Assembly: GCA_029449235.1 (NCBI GenBank)
Contig: JANATG010000011.1
Location: 1,456,001 to 1,520,000, forward strand
Reading direction: 5' to 3'
Length of the DNA stretch: 64,000 bases
Source of the DNA: Linnemannia schmuckeri
Lineage: Eukaryota > Mortierellomycota > Mortierellomycetes > Mortierellales > Mortierellaceae
Part shown: positions 11,116 to 23,540 of the stretch, piece after piece
Position numbering within the stretch: the stretch's first letter is position 1
Layout of the letters: each line of letters starts with the position of its first letter
Position numbers and translations under genes: made by a program
Notes under the pieces: generated by a model
The model's input: the letters and a program-made list of their open reading frames with translations, nothing else
The model's database searches: none
Told to the model about the DNA's origin: nothing

Positions 11116-14100
11116 TCATACTACGGATGGGTGCTGATGCTGGTATTCACCATAAGTACTGTCAACACCACCCTTGGTGCTACTACTCCTGGAACCAGCC
11201 AAGCTGGACCGGCGAGGTCCGAGTGCTGCGGCATTCACGGCCTGAGGGGTTCCCTCTTGTGACCGTAACCGCCGAGCGTTACCCGCTCCAGACTCATCAT
11301 CTAGCTCCTCCGGGGGACTCGATCGTCCTAGACCGGCCTTCTTTTGACGTTTGCGCGGAGGCTCCTCCTTGGCTCGAACAGCTTCGCTCTCTTCGGACCG
11401 CTCCGCTGCATCCGACTCTTCCTCCCCCTTGCCGCCACCGTTCACATCCCCATCCTCAAGACGATGCTTCTCCACGTCCCCATGGGATCTCCGCTTGCTT
11501 TTGGACGAACGCTCGCTCACAGAGTTCCTCTTTGTCGCCGGTTTGTGGTTTGACTCCGTTGACTTTTCGGAAGATTCCTGCTGCTGCTCCATGTACTCTG
11601 GCGATCCCGCTTTCCTTTTTCCGGCACTGCTCTCCATAGCGTCATCGCGAGGACTTGACGCGGCGATCTTCTGTCCTCCATTGACTTGTAGCTTTGCCAC
11701 CGATGGCGATCCTGGTTGTGACCTGGACTTGGTTTGGGCATCTTCATCGAGCGCAGGTGGATTTACATCGACGGAGATCTTGCCAGCAGCCCTCCTTGGC
11801 CGAGTGGCAACAACAGGCTTGAAACCCTCCTTCTTCTCAGCCTCATCCTCTGACGTCTCCTCCCCACGAGCTCGCCTGGCCAGAGTCTCCGCCTGCAACC
11901 GCGCCTTCTCTGCCTTTTGACTATGGTATTTCTCCATACGGTCCTTAGCCTTGGCCTCCTTGTCCATTTTTTTCTGAATCGCCTTCTCTCTACCCTTGCG
12001 TCGGCTCTCATCACGCTTAATTGCCTCCAGCTTCGCAGCTTCGGCACCATCTCCTTCTGACGGATCTAGCAAAGATTGTCCAGGAGTCAACGATGATGCG
12101 CATGTCGAAGAAACCTGCTTCTCGTCGTCGCCGTCCTCGCCTTCCGTCGTGTCCTCTTCGCCCTCGACTACAACATATGCCCATCCCTTGGGTGCCTTTT
12201 TGTTGATCACTACCGCTTTGTCGACAATCGATGGCTTCAATCGCGACTGTAAGCTATTCGCTAGACTTCTCGACTTTTTGGACTTTAGCTTTATCTTTTC
12301 CAGCAGCTCATCCGCAGCCTCCAATTCAACGTGCTCGCCAGTTTGCTCCCTAGCCCTAGCCATGTCTGCTCTCGTCAGCGTAGCCGTCTTGAGCTTAGGA
12401 GCCTCTGGCTTGAATCCTGTTCGTACGGGTACACCTGCTCGTGCGGGTGCTATTGCTCGCACGGGTGCAGCTGTTCGTACGGGCGCTCGGAATCCGGGCG
12501 ATTGATCCAGTACTGGTGTCGATGGTTTGGCGTCGCCGTTGGGTGTTGGCGGCTGGCTGTTTCCCTGTGAGCCTCTGCCTGGAGTACCCCTGAGCGTCCG
12601 TGCCGAAACTACTTTTGGGGGTTCAGTTGTCAGATCATTGCGTTTTCGTCTACGCTTGGGCGAGGTAGTATCAGCAGGAGTAGGGAGGGGAGAGGCTGGC
12701 AGTTCCTCGGCCTGAATATGAGTCTCCTCATCATCGTCAGACTTTTGAAAAGGCACCAAGTTGTAGCTGAAGATGTCTTGATCGATAGGAACCGCCAGAA
12801 ATCCCGTCCTTGGGTCAATGTCTAGACTCTCGTAATCCTCCTTGGCCTTTTCCAGCAGTGGCTCCCCTTGTTTGGACTGACGAATCGCAGACCGGTAGTA
12901 GGGCGTGTCAGCGTTGTTGTAGGTTATGCAGTTCTCGTAAATCAGCCGCACGTCATCCTATAGTCCAAGTGTTAGAACATAAGAGTCTGTCAGTAAGTAG
13001 ACCTTATAGCAAAACAGTAAAACATGAATTAGGAATTGCACGGACAGCTTACAGCAAACTCGTCCACGGACTGGTACTTATGAGCGACGAGTTTCTCGTT
13101 AATGGTCTGGAAGGAAATCGGGTTCTTGATCACGTCATGGTAGTCCTGGACCTCCTCTGCCGAGATAGGATATGCAAAATACTTTTGGCGATCCAGCCTA
13201 TACAAACGGACAGAGAAAAGGTGTGAATAGTCCGCCATAAATACTTCTCCTATTTGATCTGTCTATTGTTAGTAAGACATTGCAAGCCAGACACACTTAC
13301 TTCTCTAGCTCGATCAAAGTATCCTCGAGAATCGTCTTAAGCGGGAACATAATCTTGGAGAGGTATCGGTTCTGCAGCTCCTGTCGCTTCAGCTTGGCCC
13401 TCTCACGTTTCCGAACAAGCTCTGCGAGCATCCGCACCTTCTCCAGATCGCCTCGCAACAATAACTGCGTCTGCAACTTCTTTGTCTTTTCTTCCTCTGT
13501 TTGCCGGTGGGCCGAGGCTGACGCTGTCCATGGCTCGAGGTGGAGGCGCTTTAAAAGTGGAGCTCCGCGACGTGATTCGCGCTTCAGCGACCAATATTTA
13601 CAGATGGTATAAAGAAAGTTCTGGGCGGACACCTTCTTCTGACCTGCTGTCTTTGTCGTAAGTTTGGACACAAATGGCAGAAGACGGTTGACGATCAGCA
13701 TAGGCGCTAGAGGAGCGCCGGGTGTATAGTGTTTCTGGTGCGCGAGAGCAGCCTTGGACGTCCTTGATCCGCCAAGGGATTGTGAAGTCGTCAGCGCTGA
13801 TGTCGATCCCTTGTCGTTACTGGACAAAGTGAGTCGCCTATCGACAGTCTCCTCGGAATCGCTGCGACCGTAGTCCAGGTCATCGCTGTCGTCATCCAAT
13901 GCGCGAATCTTGACGCGCTTCTTCTTGAGCTCCTTGTTTGCTATCACAGCAGCTGCCGCTCCTGCAATATCGATCGATCCCTTGTAATCGCGCTAGAAAC
14001 GAGAAAATGCAACATTAACGAGGTTAGATGTAACTTGAAACAATCTCTCCCTATATAATAAACATGCATCAAGCGCCTGCCTTACTGGTGTGTGCTTGTG

Positions 14101-16940
14101 GCAGTGGGCGCGATAGACCAAAACCTCCCCTCCTGAATTGGTGACCTTGGACAGCTTGGACTTCATGTACAAATGAGCCTTGCGTGCGCAAGTCACATGA
14201 AATGCACGGACACAATTCTTGGTCTCACACTGGATACAGGCGCCCATCCGAAGCTTGCAGATATAACATGTCAACTTCCATCGACTCGATGGGATCTTTT
14301 CGATATTATCAATGGGTTCCATGTAGACAACATTGGCCACTCCGACCTCTGGAATCCAGCTGGCGCACAAAAGATGAGCCCACCGGCTTGTGTTGGTCTG
14401 TTTAAAGGCGCCTCCTTCTCCTGGACAAAATATACAGGATACTGGCATTTGAGGCGACAGCATACACTTCCTGCAAAGCCATTGACCTTCAGGGATATAC
14501 GGAATACCATAGCAATCTATGAAATAGAAGGAGTAGAATGGTTAGAAATGTGAACTGATTATGCTTGAAAGGACATACTGTGAGTAAAATAGTACACGGT
14601 TTGTCGAGAATATCCGGCCTTTACCTTGATGGACAGCAAGGTTGCAGCCATCGCAAAAGACGATCGCATTGCTGTTTTCACACTCGCCATCGTCGCAAAT
14701 GTTACAAGCGGAGTCTTCGGGGGGCAGGTTTTCCGTGGGCTTGGGGATGTTCTTCGTCTATTATTACAATGTTTAAAAACTACGGTCAGTCTCCATATTC
14801 ATCATTGTCTTATCATGGACTCTATAGCGCCAAAATTGTCCAGCAGTTGGGATCATGTCTTACCAAGTCGAACCACTCCTTCTCCAGCCGGTCAAAGATC
14901 TTTTCAAACATGGTCGAAGTCACTTCGCTCAGGTCCTGCTTCCGTCTTTGCGCGTTGACTTCTTTAAGCCAGATTTCGTCTATATTGATAAAAAAAGAAT
15001 GCATTATCAATAGCTGTTCCACTCATCATCATGTCGATGTGTATAAAAGCCGTCCTTGCAAGTATTCAGCACGCCCTACCTTGCTCATCCATGTCGTACT
15101 CCACGCGCTCTGCAAGCTCTGTCTCTGTTGGCTCTATTGTAGTCAAAAAACAATAATGTAGAAGCTTATTAGCATCACATCCTATAGTTACATACAGGCA
15201 TCACATCCCAGAGAAGATCCAAAGAGGTAGAGACGTACCGATATATCGCACGTTATGTGTTGTCGGTAAATGATATTCTTCCAGATCATCCTCTTCGCGT
15301 GGAATCAACCGGAATGTCGATTTAGGGAGCAGCGTCAAAGGAGTTTTGGGCTCGAGCATAGTAGTCGATGAAGGAGGTGGTGGCGCGGGTGTAGTGACCT
15401 TGATCGTCGGTAAAACAGTCGCCTGTGCTGCTGCCTTGGATTGTCGTGTACTTGGCTGCACTAGTTTGTGCTCTGTCTCCTGAGTGCAAACAGCTGTGGT
15501 ATTTTCGTCCCGAGGCTTCTCAGCCACAGCATTTGCCAGAGGGGCGGTATCGAGAGTGGCAGTAGATGAGCTTGATTCCTTCGATTCCTTCGTTTCTTTC
15601 ATTTCCCTCAGCTCCGTGTCCACGTCCATGGCGTCACTTTCCACTTTGATCTCCGGGCTCTTGGTGGCGGTGGTGGTTGGCCTGACAGGTTCCGATGAGC
15701 CATTCTCCAGCGGCACGGCGGAGTTTGAGTTTGGAGGATCCTCAGCTTCTCCATCCATAAAGCCTTTAGCGTCGAAAAACACTTCCCGGTCCGAGGTGGC
15801 TCCATCAGCGTCCATTTCATCATCTGACGGTTGTAAAAAGTCGTTTAACACGCCTGCACTCTCTACCTCGACATCCATTAAATCCTGCTCTTTCGGTACA
15901 GTCTCCTGAATAGTGGCATCCGCTAGGTCCTGGTTCGTTGAGGATTCAGGGACGGTCGGTTGCTCTACTGCCGTTGTCGGTTGTGTTGGCGTGATGTCTG
16001 TGCTTGTTTCCATTTGTGTAAGTGATGGTGCAGCCTCGACGGGAGATGTCTTGATATCGACAGATGTGCTGGCCTCTGACGGAGATGTGTGAACATCCTC
16101 GATCCCAACCATGGCAGTTGACTCTGCTTCCGAAGGGTCCACAATTTCGAGTCGAACTGTTGTGGTGAGGTAAGGAAAAAACTCGAGGTACGACCGCTCC
16201 TCCCTAGGCTTGTTCTCGTCATCGTTTGCATGGTCCTGTCGAGTCGAAGCAGGGTGGCTGGCCAAGAGAGAGTGATTGACGTGCTGATCTTTCTCTTGCT
16301 GATGTTGGTGTTGATGCTGTTGGTGTTTCTGACGATTCTCATGTTCCTCAGCCAACACTTGGTCCAGTGCTCGTTGAATAGCCTCCTGCTCCAGACGGGC
16401 CTTGAGACCAGATCCTGGTGGACGTCCAATGCGATGCGACTTGATACGGCCCTTTCGACCTCCTGTGTTATTGCTGTTGCCACTCCTCAGACCAGTGTGA
16501 TCCGTGCTTTTGGTTGATCCTAAAGACGATGTTGAAGATGCGGATTGGGTCTCTGGGGCGACGGGCTTTACGATGGGCTTGGGCATATGAATGGACATAA
16601 AGTGGCGCTCCAATCCCTGCTTGGTCTGATATGAGTTGGTGCAGCCGGGGAGGATACAGGTAAACACAGGCGAACTGTGAGGCACAGCTCTATTATCCGT
16701 CAAACAAAACCACAGATAAAGACGGTTAGTTGACGGAGAAGAAGGTTTGAACAATAAAAAAAGGCGAAGAAAACGCGACGAAGAGAGTACACGCGAGAGA
16801 GTGAATGATGCCATCGCGGACAAACGGAAAACCTTCGTCAGGGTGAAGGGAAGGACATACTTGACTCTGGCATACCACTCGTTTGATTCTGGGGGTTGTA
16901 ACCGAGGTAATGGTGGTGAGGACGAGTTTTGGTGTGGCAT
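11116..16940 (-). CDS. BRPF/Nto1-like scaffold: C2H2, EPL1, PHD-knuckle-PHD, bromodomain
   Basis: Nine exons read on the minus strand: 16940-16861, 16689-15239, 15133-15080, 14979-14864, 14757-14625, 14516-14086, 13992-13301, 13197-13053 and 12957-11116, giving 1647 aa. Domains in order: a C2H2 zinc finger (Cys38, Cys43, His56, His61); a long Ser/Thr-rich region; an enhancer-of-polycomb-like segment (about 480-560, FRLIPREEDDLEEYHLP and the exon with EIWLKEVNAQRRKQ); PHD1 from Cys585 (CNICDDGECENSN); a zinc knuckle and extended PHD2 to about 760; a bromodomain (about 970-1075, YFAYPISAEEVQDYHDVI and YENCITYNNADTPYY); then about 570 residues of charged disordered tail. Known BRPF and Nto1 proteins hold MYST acetyltransferases on histone H3 tails. 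The domain order matches animal BRPF1, but no PWWP domain is visible at the C terminus. It is expected to be nuclear. Confidence 0.9.
12411..12492 (-). repeat. short in-frame tandem repeat, six-residue unit
   Basis: Within the last exon of the BRPF-like gene, about four degenerate 18-base units encode APVRTA, APVRAI, APARAG and VPVRTG in a row. The arginine spacing suggests a small basic, disordered repeat that expanded in place. Its function is unknown. Confidence 0.6.
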
Positions 16941-17369
16941 GGTGGTGGCGGGGTTAAATTCGCTGTGAACACAAGGTCCGTTGAGGTGAGGAGAGGGGGT
17001 AGGGGAACTTGTTCTGTTACTTGTTGGCGCTGTGTCTCCGGATGCAAGTGTTTGTCGAGGTGTGGACCGAGAGAGAGCAAGACGTGTCTGCGAAGTTTAA
17101 TTGGGCAATGGAAGGAAGAAGAAAAGAGGAGAAAAGACAGAAAAGGGGATAAGGTGGATTAGGAATCAAAGAGAGAGAGGGGGGTGGAGTGGAGAGACAA
17201 AAGGCAGCGTGTTGGTGGATTTCAAACCAAGCAACAAATCGTTCATTTGGAACCAGGGGGAGGGCCAGTTAGAGTTGGAGTTGGCGGCAGCAAAAGAGGG
17301 CTGGAGATCAAAAATATCGTATTAGAAGAAAATTTTATCGTATAAGCAATGTACGATATTTAAGGTTTA
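16941..17369. other. upstream region of BRPF-like gene
   Basis: This lies between the start of the BRPF-like gene and the stop of the amino-acid transporter, both on the minus strand. It is purine-rich on the plus strand (17100-17200), which is the CT-rich promoter pattern seen from the minus strand. No coding sequence is supported. Confidence 0.5.
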
Positions 17370-19777
17370 TTACTCGTGCTTGGAGAAGGACTGGATGGTG
17401 ATGACAAGGGTGTAGAAGAAGACGAGGAAGCCAAAGAGAATAAGGCAAACATCGCTACCCTTGCGCCAAAGAGGCTGGTTAGGGAAAGCCTTCAAATGGA
17501 AAAGTGGGGGGAAGATAAACAACAAAGGAGCACAGGCAAACGATCCCACAAAGCTGATGAAGATATCCAACTTGTAGTATCCAGCATAGGCAACAGCCGC
17601 AACCGCAAAATCAATCAACACACGGACCACATTCTCCTTCAACGTCGTCATCTTGCCACCGTTCGATCTATCGACGATCGATCCGATAACATGCTCCATG
17701 ATGCGGATGCAAGGGAACAACATCAGGGGGGTGGTCAGGTAGATCGCGATAATGTAAAGCAACTGGATAGCGTTTTTGCCGGCCTTCTCTCCACCAGTGG
17801 CGTTGGGGAGGTCATCGAGAACGATCGTCTGGACGTTGTCACCGTAGGCTGCATAGCCCAAACAACCAAAGCTGACCAAGAGGCAACAAACAACGGAGAG
17901 CACAATGGTCAGTGCGCGGGGGAATTGCTTGGGGTTGGCCATGCTTCCGCAAATAGGAATAACCATTCCGATACCTTCATACGAGAACACAGCTATTATA
18001 AATCGATTTCATAGAGAAGGAATTATATGTAAGTTGACTGAAATAAAAAAAAAAAGAAAAAACAACTGGATATTTGAGCTATGCTGCAGTGTGGGGTGCT
18101 ATGCTTACCAGTTCCAATAAAGAGGCCAAAGTCGTCCGAATTGAACAGGCGAAGAGGGGTAGGCGAGCCTTGGTTAACGACCAGCTCTTTGACATCGTAG
18201 GCGTACAAGTAGATCAGACCAACAATGATACATAGATCGGCTACCAAGGTACTGAATCCAAGCTTGCCAATGTTGCGCACAAGAGTAAAGGGCACCAGGA
18301 TGACAAAGAAGATGGCGATCCAGACAATCTTGTCCAAGTCGGCACCTCCCAGACTGTTGACCACAATCGCAAATTGCTGGGCAAAGAAGATACAGTAACC
18401 GCTAAAAAGTTGAGAAAAATAAAAAATTGATAATTAGAATACGTTTAAGACTCGACTATGTGCATTTGCAATTGAAATGTCAACAACAATACGGGATGAA
18501 AATAACATACCAACAGAATCCGAATTGGGAGATGGCAATGGCAAATAGGACAACATAGCGCATCCAGCGGCCGTAAAAGTGCTGTCCAATGTCACCGTAA
18601 GAGCCAGGGTGCAGCTCGCGACACTTAACGAGAAGCAAGAACGAATGCAGACAGAGGACGGCAATTAGAGTCATGAACAAAGGGGCAAAAAGAATTCCAC
18701 CGTTCTTGAACGCATTTGGCAGGAAGAGAATACCACTAGCAATAAACCTAGAATTGAGGTAAGAAAAAAAGAAAAAAAGAAGACTCCGTAAGTTCAAAGC
18801 AAAAAAGAATGTTCAAGCCAGGTAACAAGCAAAAGATAAAGATCGGTGTGTCAAATTGTCAGCTATGACCAATTGCATAATTCATGAATTTGAGTTAGGC
18901 AAACTTACGTTTTGAACAGCATGCCGACGGCCTTGGAGAAGGATATCTTTTCCTCAGGCTCCTCAATCGCCTCCTCGTCCTCCTTGAGATCCTCCCCAGG
19001 CATGTAGTACCGCCGGCTACCAAGAGTGTTTGCCATCGAGAGGCGTCTCTTCTCGGCATCCTTGGGGACCACAATCGACCGCCTGGGGATTGAACGAAAG
19101 TTCTCACCGGCAAAGTGGTCCATCTCGTACATGTTGAACAAGCCCAGAAAGTGAATGAACGACTTTGTGGGGAGAGCTGGCACGGGCTCGCCGCGGGCGA
19201 CGGCCTCGTTTTGGATGTAATGCCGACGGAATCCTCCGGGGGCCTTGATGGTTTCGATGGTCATGTTCTTCTTGGAAGGAGCATGGTAGGTATAGGATCT
19301 TGCGCCCAACTGACGTCTCGTCTGCTTCTCGTGCCACTTGTAGACATCATTGGCGTCGGCACCACCTTGAAGCTGGAAATGAGAGTTGAGGGTAGCCGAT
19401 CCATCTGTTGCGGCGCTGCCGGTGACAGACGCGGCAGAAGCGGTGACAGAGGAAAGACGGCGCTGAGAGTCGGGTGAATCATTGAGAACCTCAAGATTAG
19501 AGTCAGAATGGATCGAGGGTGTTGGAGTGTCGAACCCTGCAGGGATAGGGGCAATGACAAGGTGCTGGCCGACGATGGAATGGAGTTGCTCCTCATCGAT
19601 GACTGGTGGTGGGCCGTCGAAGAGGTTCTCTGTCGAATGGCTGGCCTGGAGTCTCCTGGTTGACATTGACCTTGAGATGTCCGAGGCGGGAGTATCGAGA
19701 CCCGAAGACATGTCGATCGTGTGACTGTCTGGTGTTGATGATGTTGTTGCTGTGATGTGAGGGTATTGAGATTCCAT
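17370..19777 (-). CDS. vacuolar amino-acid transporter, Avt3/Avt4 type (AAAP family)
   Basis: Four exons read on the minus strand, 19777-18909, 18747-18511, 18401-18109 and 17992-17370, give 673 aa. The first ~285 residues are hydrophilic and Ser-rich. About eleven membrane segments follow, starting with FIASGILFLPNAFKNGGILF, a typical first helix of the AAAP/SLC36 family, and including FSYEGIGMVIPI (helix 6 region). Yeast Avt3 and Avt4 share this long N-terminal extension and export neutral amino acids from the vacuole, so I infer that role and membrane. Substrate cannot be told from sequence. The whole hydrophilic region sits in the first exon. The start is the only well-placed ATG, directly downstream of leader-like DNA. 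Confidence 0.88.
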
Positions 19778-21316
19778 TCTTGTTGGTCTTTAGGGTATTT
19801 TACAGATTAAGATAGTAGTAATAGTAGTGGTAGTAAATGCAAAGGAAATGAAAAGGCAAAAGACAAAAGGTGGAGGTAAGAGAAACAAAAAGAGAAGTGG
19901 AGAGGAGATGTGAAAAAAAGGGGAAGATGGTCTTGAAGATAAAGGAAGTAATGAGAGACCAGGGGCACAGGGGTAGGAGCGAACGAGAAGAGTGGAGAGA
20001 TGTGAGATGGCTGTTTGGGTGGGACCTCCGCGAGACCATCGAAAGGTCGACCTCTTATATAGAAGTTGAAGTTGGAGTGAACCAGGCTAGTTCCCCTAGC
20101 GCGGTTTCACTTCATTGGGAGGGGACCATCAAGGTTCGGCGCTTGTGCTATTGCTGTTGTTGTTGCTGAGGTGTCTGGGAAAAGGAAGAGGCGCCCTCTA
20201 GCCGGCTAGGGTAATACAATACAGGTAACTGATCAGGGGACATCCTTCCAGATAGGACAGGGCAAAGACAGGCAGAGACTGGGCAATAATAATCATACCC
20301 AGCTGGACTACTGGTGGTACTATTGCTATATGGTGCCATTGATCACCCTCAGGAGGGAGAACGTGGGTACTCTTGTTTAGATCCAACAAAAATCGTCCCT
20401 GTCAAGTCCCTCTTCTACTACTCCTTTGCTACCACTACTCTTCGCAACTCTTGCTTCTCTTTACAAATATCCCTCCTTCCTCAACTTCATAACAACTCCA
20501 TATTTTGGATGATCGCATCGATGAGAACAATTACGATAATGACAACACACACACACACCGGAACACCCGACAAACATAAAAAGACCAGCCAGCCAGTCAG
20601 CATTGTGCCTGACCTATACCAAGCAAAGAAGTCGACAACACGCACAGAAAATGAAGAGCCCTCAAAAATCCATGACCGCATTGCGTTCCCTTTTTCTCTC
20701 TCAATCACAATTCGCGTAAGTGCTGATGTCAACCCAGGTGAGTGACTGGGTGAATGGGCGTCGTCCTTTAACTCACTTTTTTTTTTTTTTTTTTTTTTTG
20801 TTTTTGAGTTTTACCAAGTGAATTGACTGAAAAGAAAGGCGTTTCTATCCCATCTGTCTCCTCCCTCCGACAAAGTCAGTTCATGAAGAAGTGGGTGACA
20901 AGACACAAGCTAAAGTAAATTCTAATTCCCCTGTCTCTCGTTATGGCAACGATAGTAGGTACCTCTTTTTCGCTCATGGAGACAAGACAGAAACACACAC
21001 GAGGCTATTGTTTGTTTGTCGCTCTTTTTTGCGTCACACAAACGGCCAACAGGCCACTCATAGCGCCATTTTTGCACGTCCCAAAGCTATGCGTCTTTGG
21101 AGTTGAAGAAAAACAAGTGACCGAAGAAGAAAACAGACTTCAGCCAACGTACGGTACGCTAGAATAATCGACATGAACAACAACAGCGACCAACGATCAG
21201 CGATCAACGATGAAGTAAGGAACCAAGGGTCGGGGATGGCGATGACGATGATTGATTATTCTGATTATTCTGGTTTTCTGGTATTGGCGGTGGCAGTGGT
21301 GGTCTAGGGGTGGGTC

Positions 21317-21347
<31 letters not shown>

Positions 21348-22434
21348 GTGTCGGACTCCGAGCGTACGAAGAAAAAAAGTCAGACCTATTAGTTTATTAG
21401 ACAGGAATTGAAATATAAATCACAGACAGCATTCTCCGACAAAACAGCCTCCAACGGTCACACGTCATAGATGTGACATCATCAAACAAGCTCTTGCTTT
21501 TTTCAGGCACCAGGACGGGGTCCCCCGCTCTGATCCCTCGATCACTTTTTTTTTTTTTCTTTTTCAAGGGAAAACCATCACGCCTGCTTGCACTACAGTC
21601 TCATCCATCACCCACCATCACCCCTTGTTTCCCCCACAGCCACCTCTCACAAACAAGACCCTCAAGGGGTAAGGAGGGAGCAACTGGAGGAAGAGCACTT
21701 GGTTCGTTAAACCCCTAAGTAAAGTCGTTAGTTCATATTTCAAGAAGTGTTCTTTTGGAGAAAACCCCAAGAATAACAGCGCGAGCAACTCAGCGCTACT
21801 TTGTCTCACGAGAGCATTCGCTCTTATTCTTTTTGTTCGCTCGTTCCACCATGAACAACAACCACGACTACAACAACCACAATAGAAGCAGCAGCAAAAC
21901 TTTGTTTACATTATTCTTTGCTACTCTTCACAAACGTTTTGTTTGCTTTGCTTTTCGCTTTCCATTTTTCCAGAGAATCTCATTTGTCTCGTTCGTTGTA
22001 CAGTAATGCTTTGTGCTGCTTAAAGCAAATTCAAGCCAAACAAAATTATGAAGTACGATATCCACTACCCGTGACTTGTTATACCGCTGCGATACAAAGC
22101 CCCAGAAGCTGGAAAGACACCAGTGGAGGTTCACCCCTTTTTGAGCGTTCAGGAACATGTCTGAGGCCGGGGCATCATATCCCTCATACACAAAGATCAG
22201 GTCATTCTTCCTTGCCTAGAAACATCCCATTCTTTCATGTGAAGATACTCAAGAGTAATCCTGAACAGATGGTGAGATGCCATTGTTTTTTATGCTTGCA
22301 AGTTTCCATGGGTGCACACCACGAATGGCGACTGGTGACGCTAACACAATGTCAAAGACAGGAAGAGTTGCAGAGCAAAGCTGATGTAATTTTTAATTGA
22401 GGCAAAGGCGATGTAAAAGGGTGTTGCTCTCTGT
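19778..22434. other. long intergenic region, no gene supported
   Basis: About 2.7 kb lie between the start of the Avt-type gene (-) and the end of the p23 gene (-). It holds the transporter's promoter, a CAG/CAA-type stretch near 20145-20165, a T run (20777-20799) and an A run (21321-21347). Open frames in it are short, biased in composition and lack family features. A weak reverse frame at 21928-22191 is not supported by any motif. An undetected noncoding transcript is possible. Confidence 0.45.
21321..21347. repeat. poly(A) tract, 27 bases
   Basis: This is an uninterrupted A run in intergenic DNA. No target-site duplication or retroelement sequence could be recognised next to it, so a simple homopolymer expansion is the likeliest reading. 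Confidence 0.85.
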
Positions 22435-23540
22435 TTAGTTCTTGCCATCCTCGGCCTCAAGAGGGGGGATCTCATCCTCGTCCTCATCACCGCTGTCATC
22501 CTATTAGAGACGTACAAAACAACGCAATAACATAATATTCAGCATTAGTCTCATTGATTCGTTTATCCTTAATATCAATAATACACAAACTTTCATGTAG
22601 GATCAACAATTGAAGGGTATTAATCTTTTACCTGATCTTCGCCATAGTCGCCCATGTCGGGCATGCCGCCACCCTGACCCATGCTGGCCATCAAGTTCTG
22701 GAGATCCATACCGCCCATACCGCCCATACCACCCATACCACCCATACCACCCATACCGGGCATACCACCCATGCCGCCCATGTCCATGGCCTCGTTCTGC
22801 TCGGGCTCATCATCCTCATCATCCTCATCCTTCCAGCGGGCAAAGTCGGTCTTGACAAAGTTGAGCTTATTGCCCTTGTTCAAACGGGGCCACCAGTTGT
22901 CCTCCTTCTTGTTGAGGATAAAGAAAATGTTGCGTGGCGTGGCTTTTGTGGTCGAGGTCTAAAAAAAAGTGCGTGATGATCAATCATTAGACGGTCAATA
23001 CTCGTCATTAAAAAAAAGATGTTGGAGAATATTTGATATCAACTGGTTCATGCTTTGTCGCTTTTGTCCTGATTCATCCGTCTACAATGTTCCGACATAT
23101 ACTGTTTGAAGAAAAAAATGATCTGCCGAGTATGGGTGCCAACAGCAACGATTTGCCGAGAGAGTGGTCAAAGTGGGCAAGAAATGTACCTCGGGAACAA
23201 TGGGCTTGTTGAATTCGAGGCTGACGTGGTAGTTCTTTCCGTCAGAGGTAGCGGTGACCTCGAGCTTGTCTTCAGTCAAGCTGATTGTGGGCGTGGTGTC
23301 GGCAAGGTTAACGGTAACATAGACCAAGTTGGCTCTTTGGGCCCAGGTAACTATATACAATTGAGCAAATGTGAAATGATAGCATTAGTCATCTTGTCGG
23401 TCCTCACGTCTGTTAGCAGCGACAACATGGATGCTTGTTTAAATCTCGTCAAACATGACACAACGTAAAATGTGAATCGAAAGTGTCTAAAGTCTTGCCG
23501 TCATACCTTCAGGAGTAAGAGTAGTGGTGCTAATCGACAT
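22435..23540 (-). CDS. sba1: Hsp90 co-chaperone p23 (Sba1)
   Basis: Four exons read on the minus strand, 23540-23507, 23350-23190, 22958-22632 and 22500-22435, give 195 aa. The CS domain fills the first ~120 residues: VTWAQRANLVYVTVNL at the start and WWPRLNKGNKLNFVKTDFARW at the end, the latter containing the conserved p23 WPRL and WKD-type signature. The tail has a Gly-Met repeat (PGMGGMGGMGGMGGM) and ends in an acidic stretch. p23 binds the ATP-bound closed Hsp90 dimer in the cytosol, slows ATP hydrolysis and stabilises clients. Yeast Sba1 has a similar Gly-Met tail. The gene is divergent from the eL6 gene with about 1.1 kb between them. Confidence 0.93.
22695..22785 (-). repeat. GGM-coding trinucleotide-based repeat in p23
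   Basis: A nine-base unit that reads as ATGGGCGGT-like on the minus strand repeats about eight times with small changes, encoding MGG or GGM units. It lies in the third exon and keeps the frame. Confidence 0.75.

Noticed and set aside
11996..12505. 169-aa forward frame inside the BRPF-like gene
   Set aside because: It is an antisense shadow; the opposite strand carries the real domain-bearing frame with consistent splicing.
21321..21347. Poly(A) tract as the tail of a retroposed element
   Set aside because: No target-site duplications or retroelement sequence lie next to it, and similar homopolymers occur throughout introns and promoters.
21928..22191. 87-aa reverse frame between the Avt-type and p23 genes
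   Set aside because: It starts at a plausible ATG but has no motif and no splice partners, and it ends in A-rich sequence. Too weak to list as a gene.
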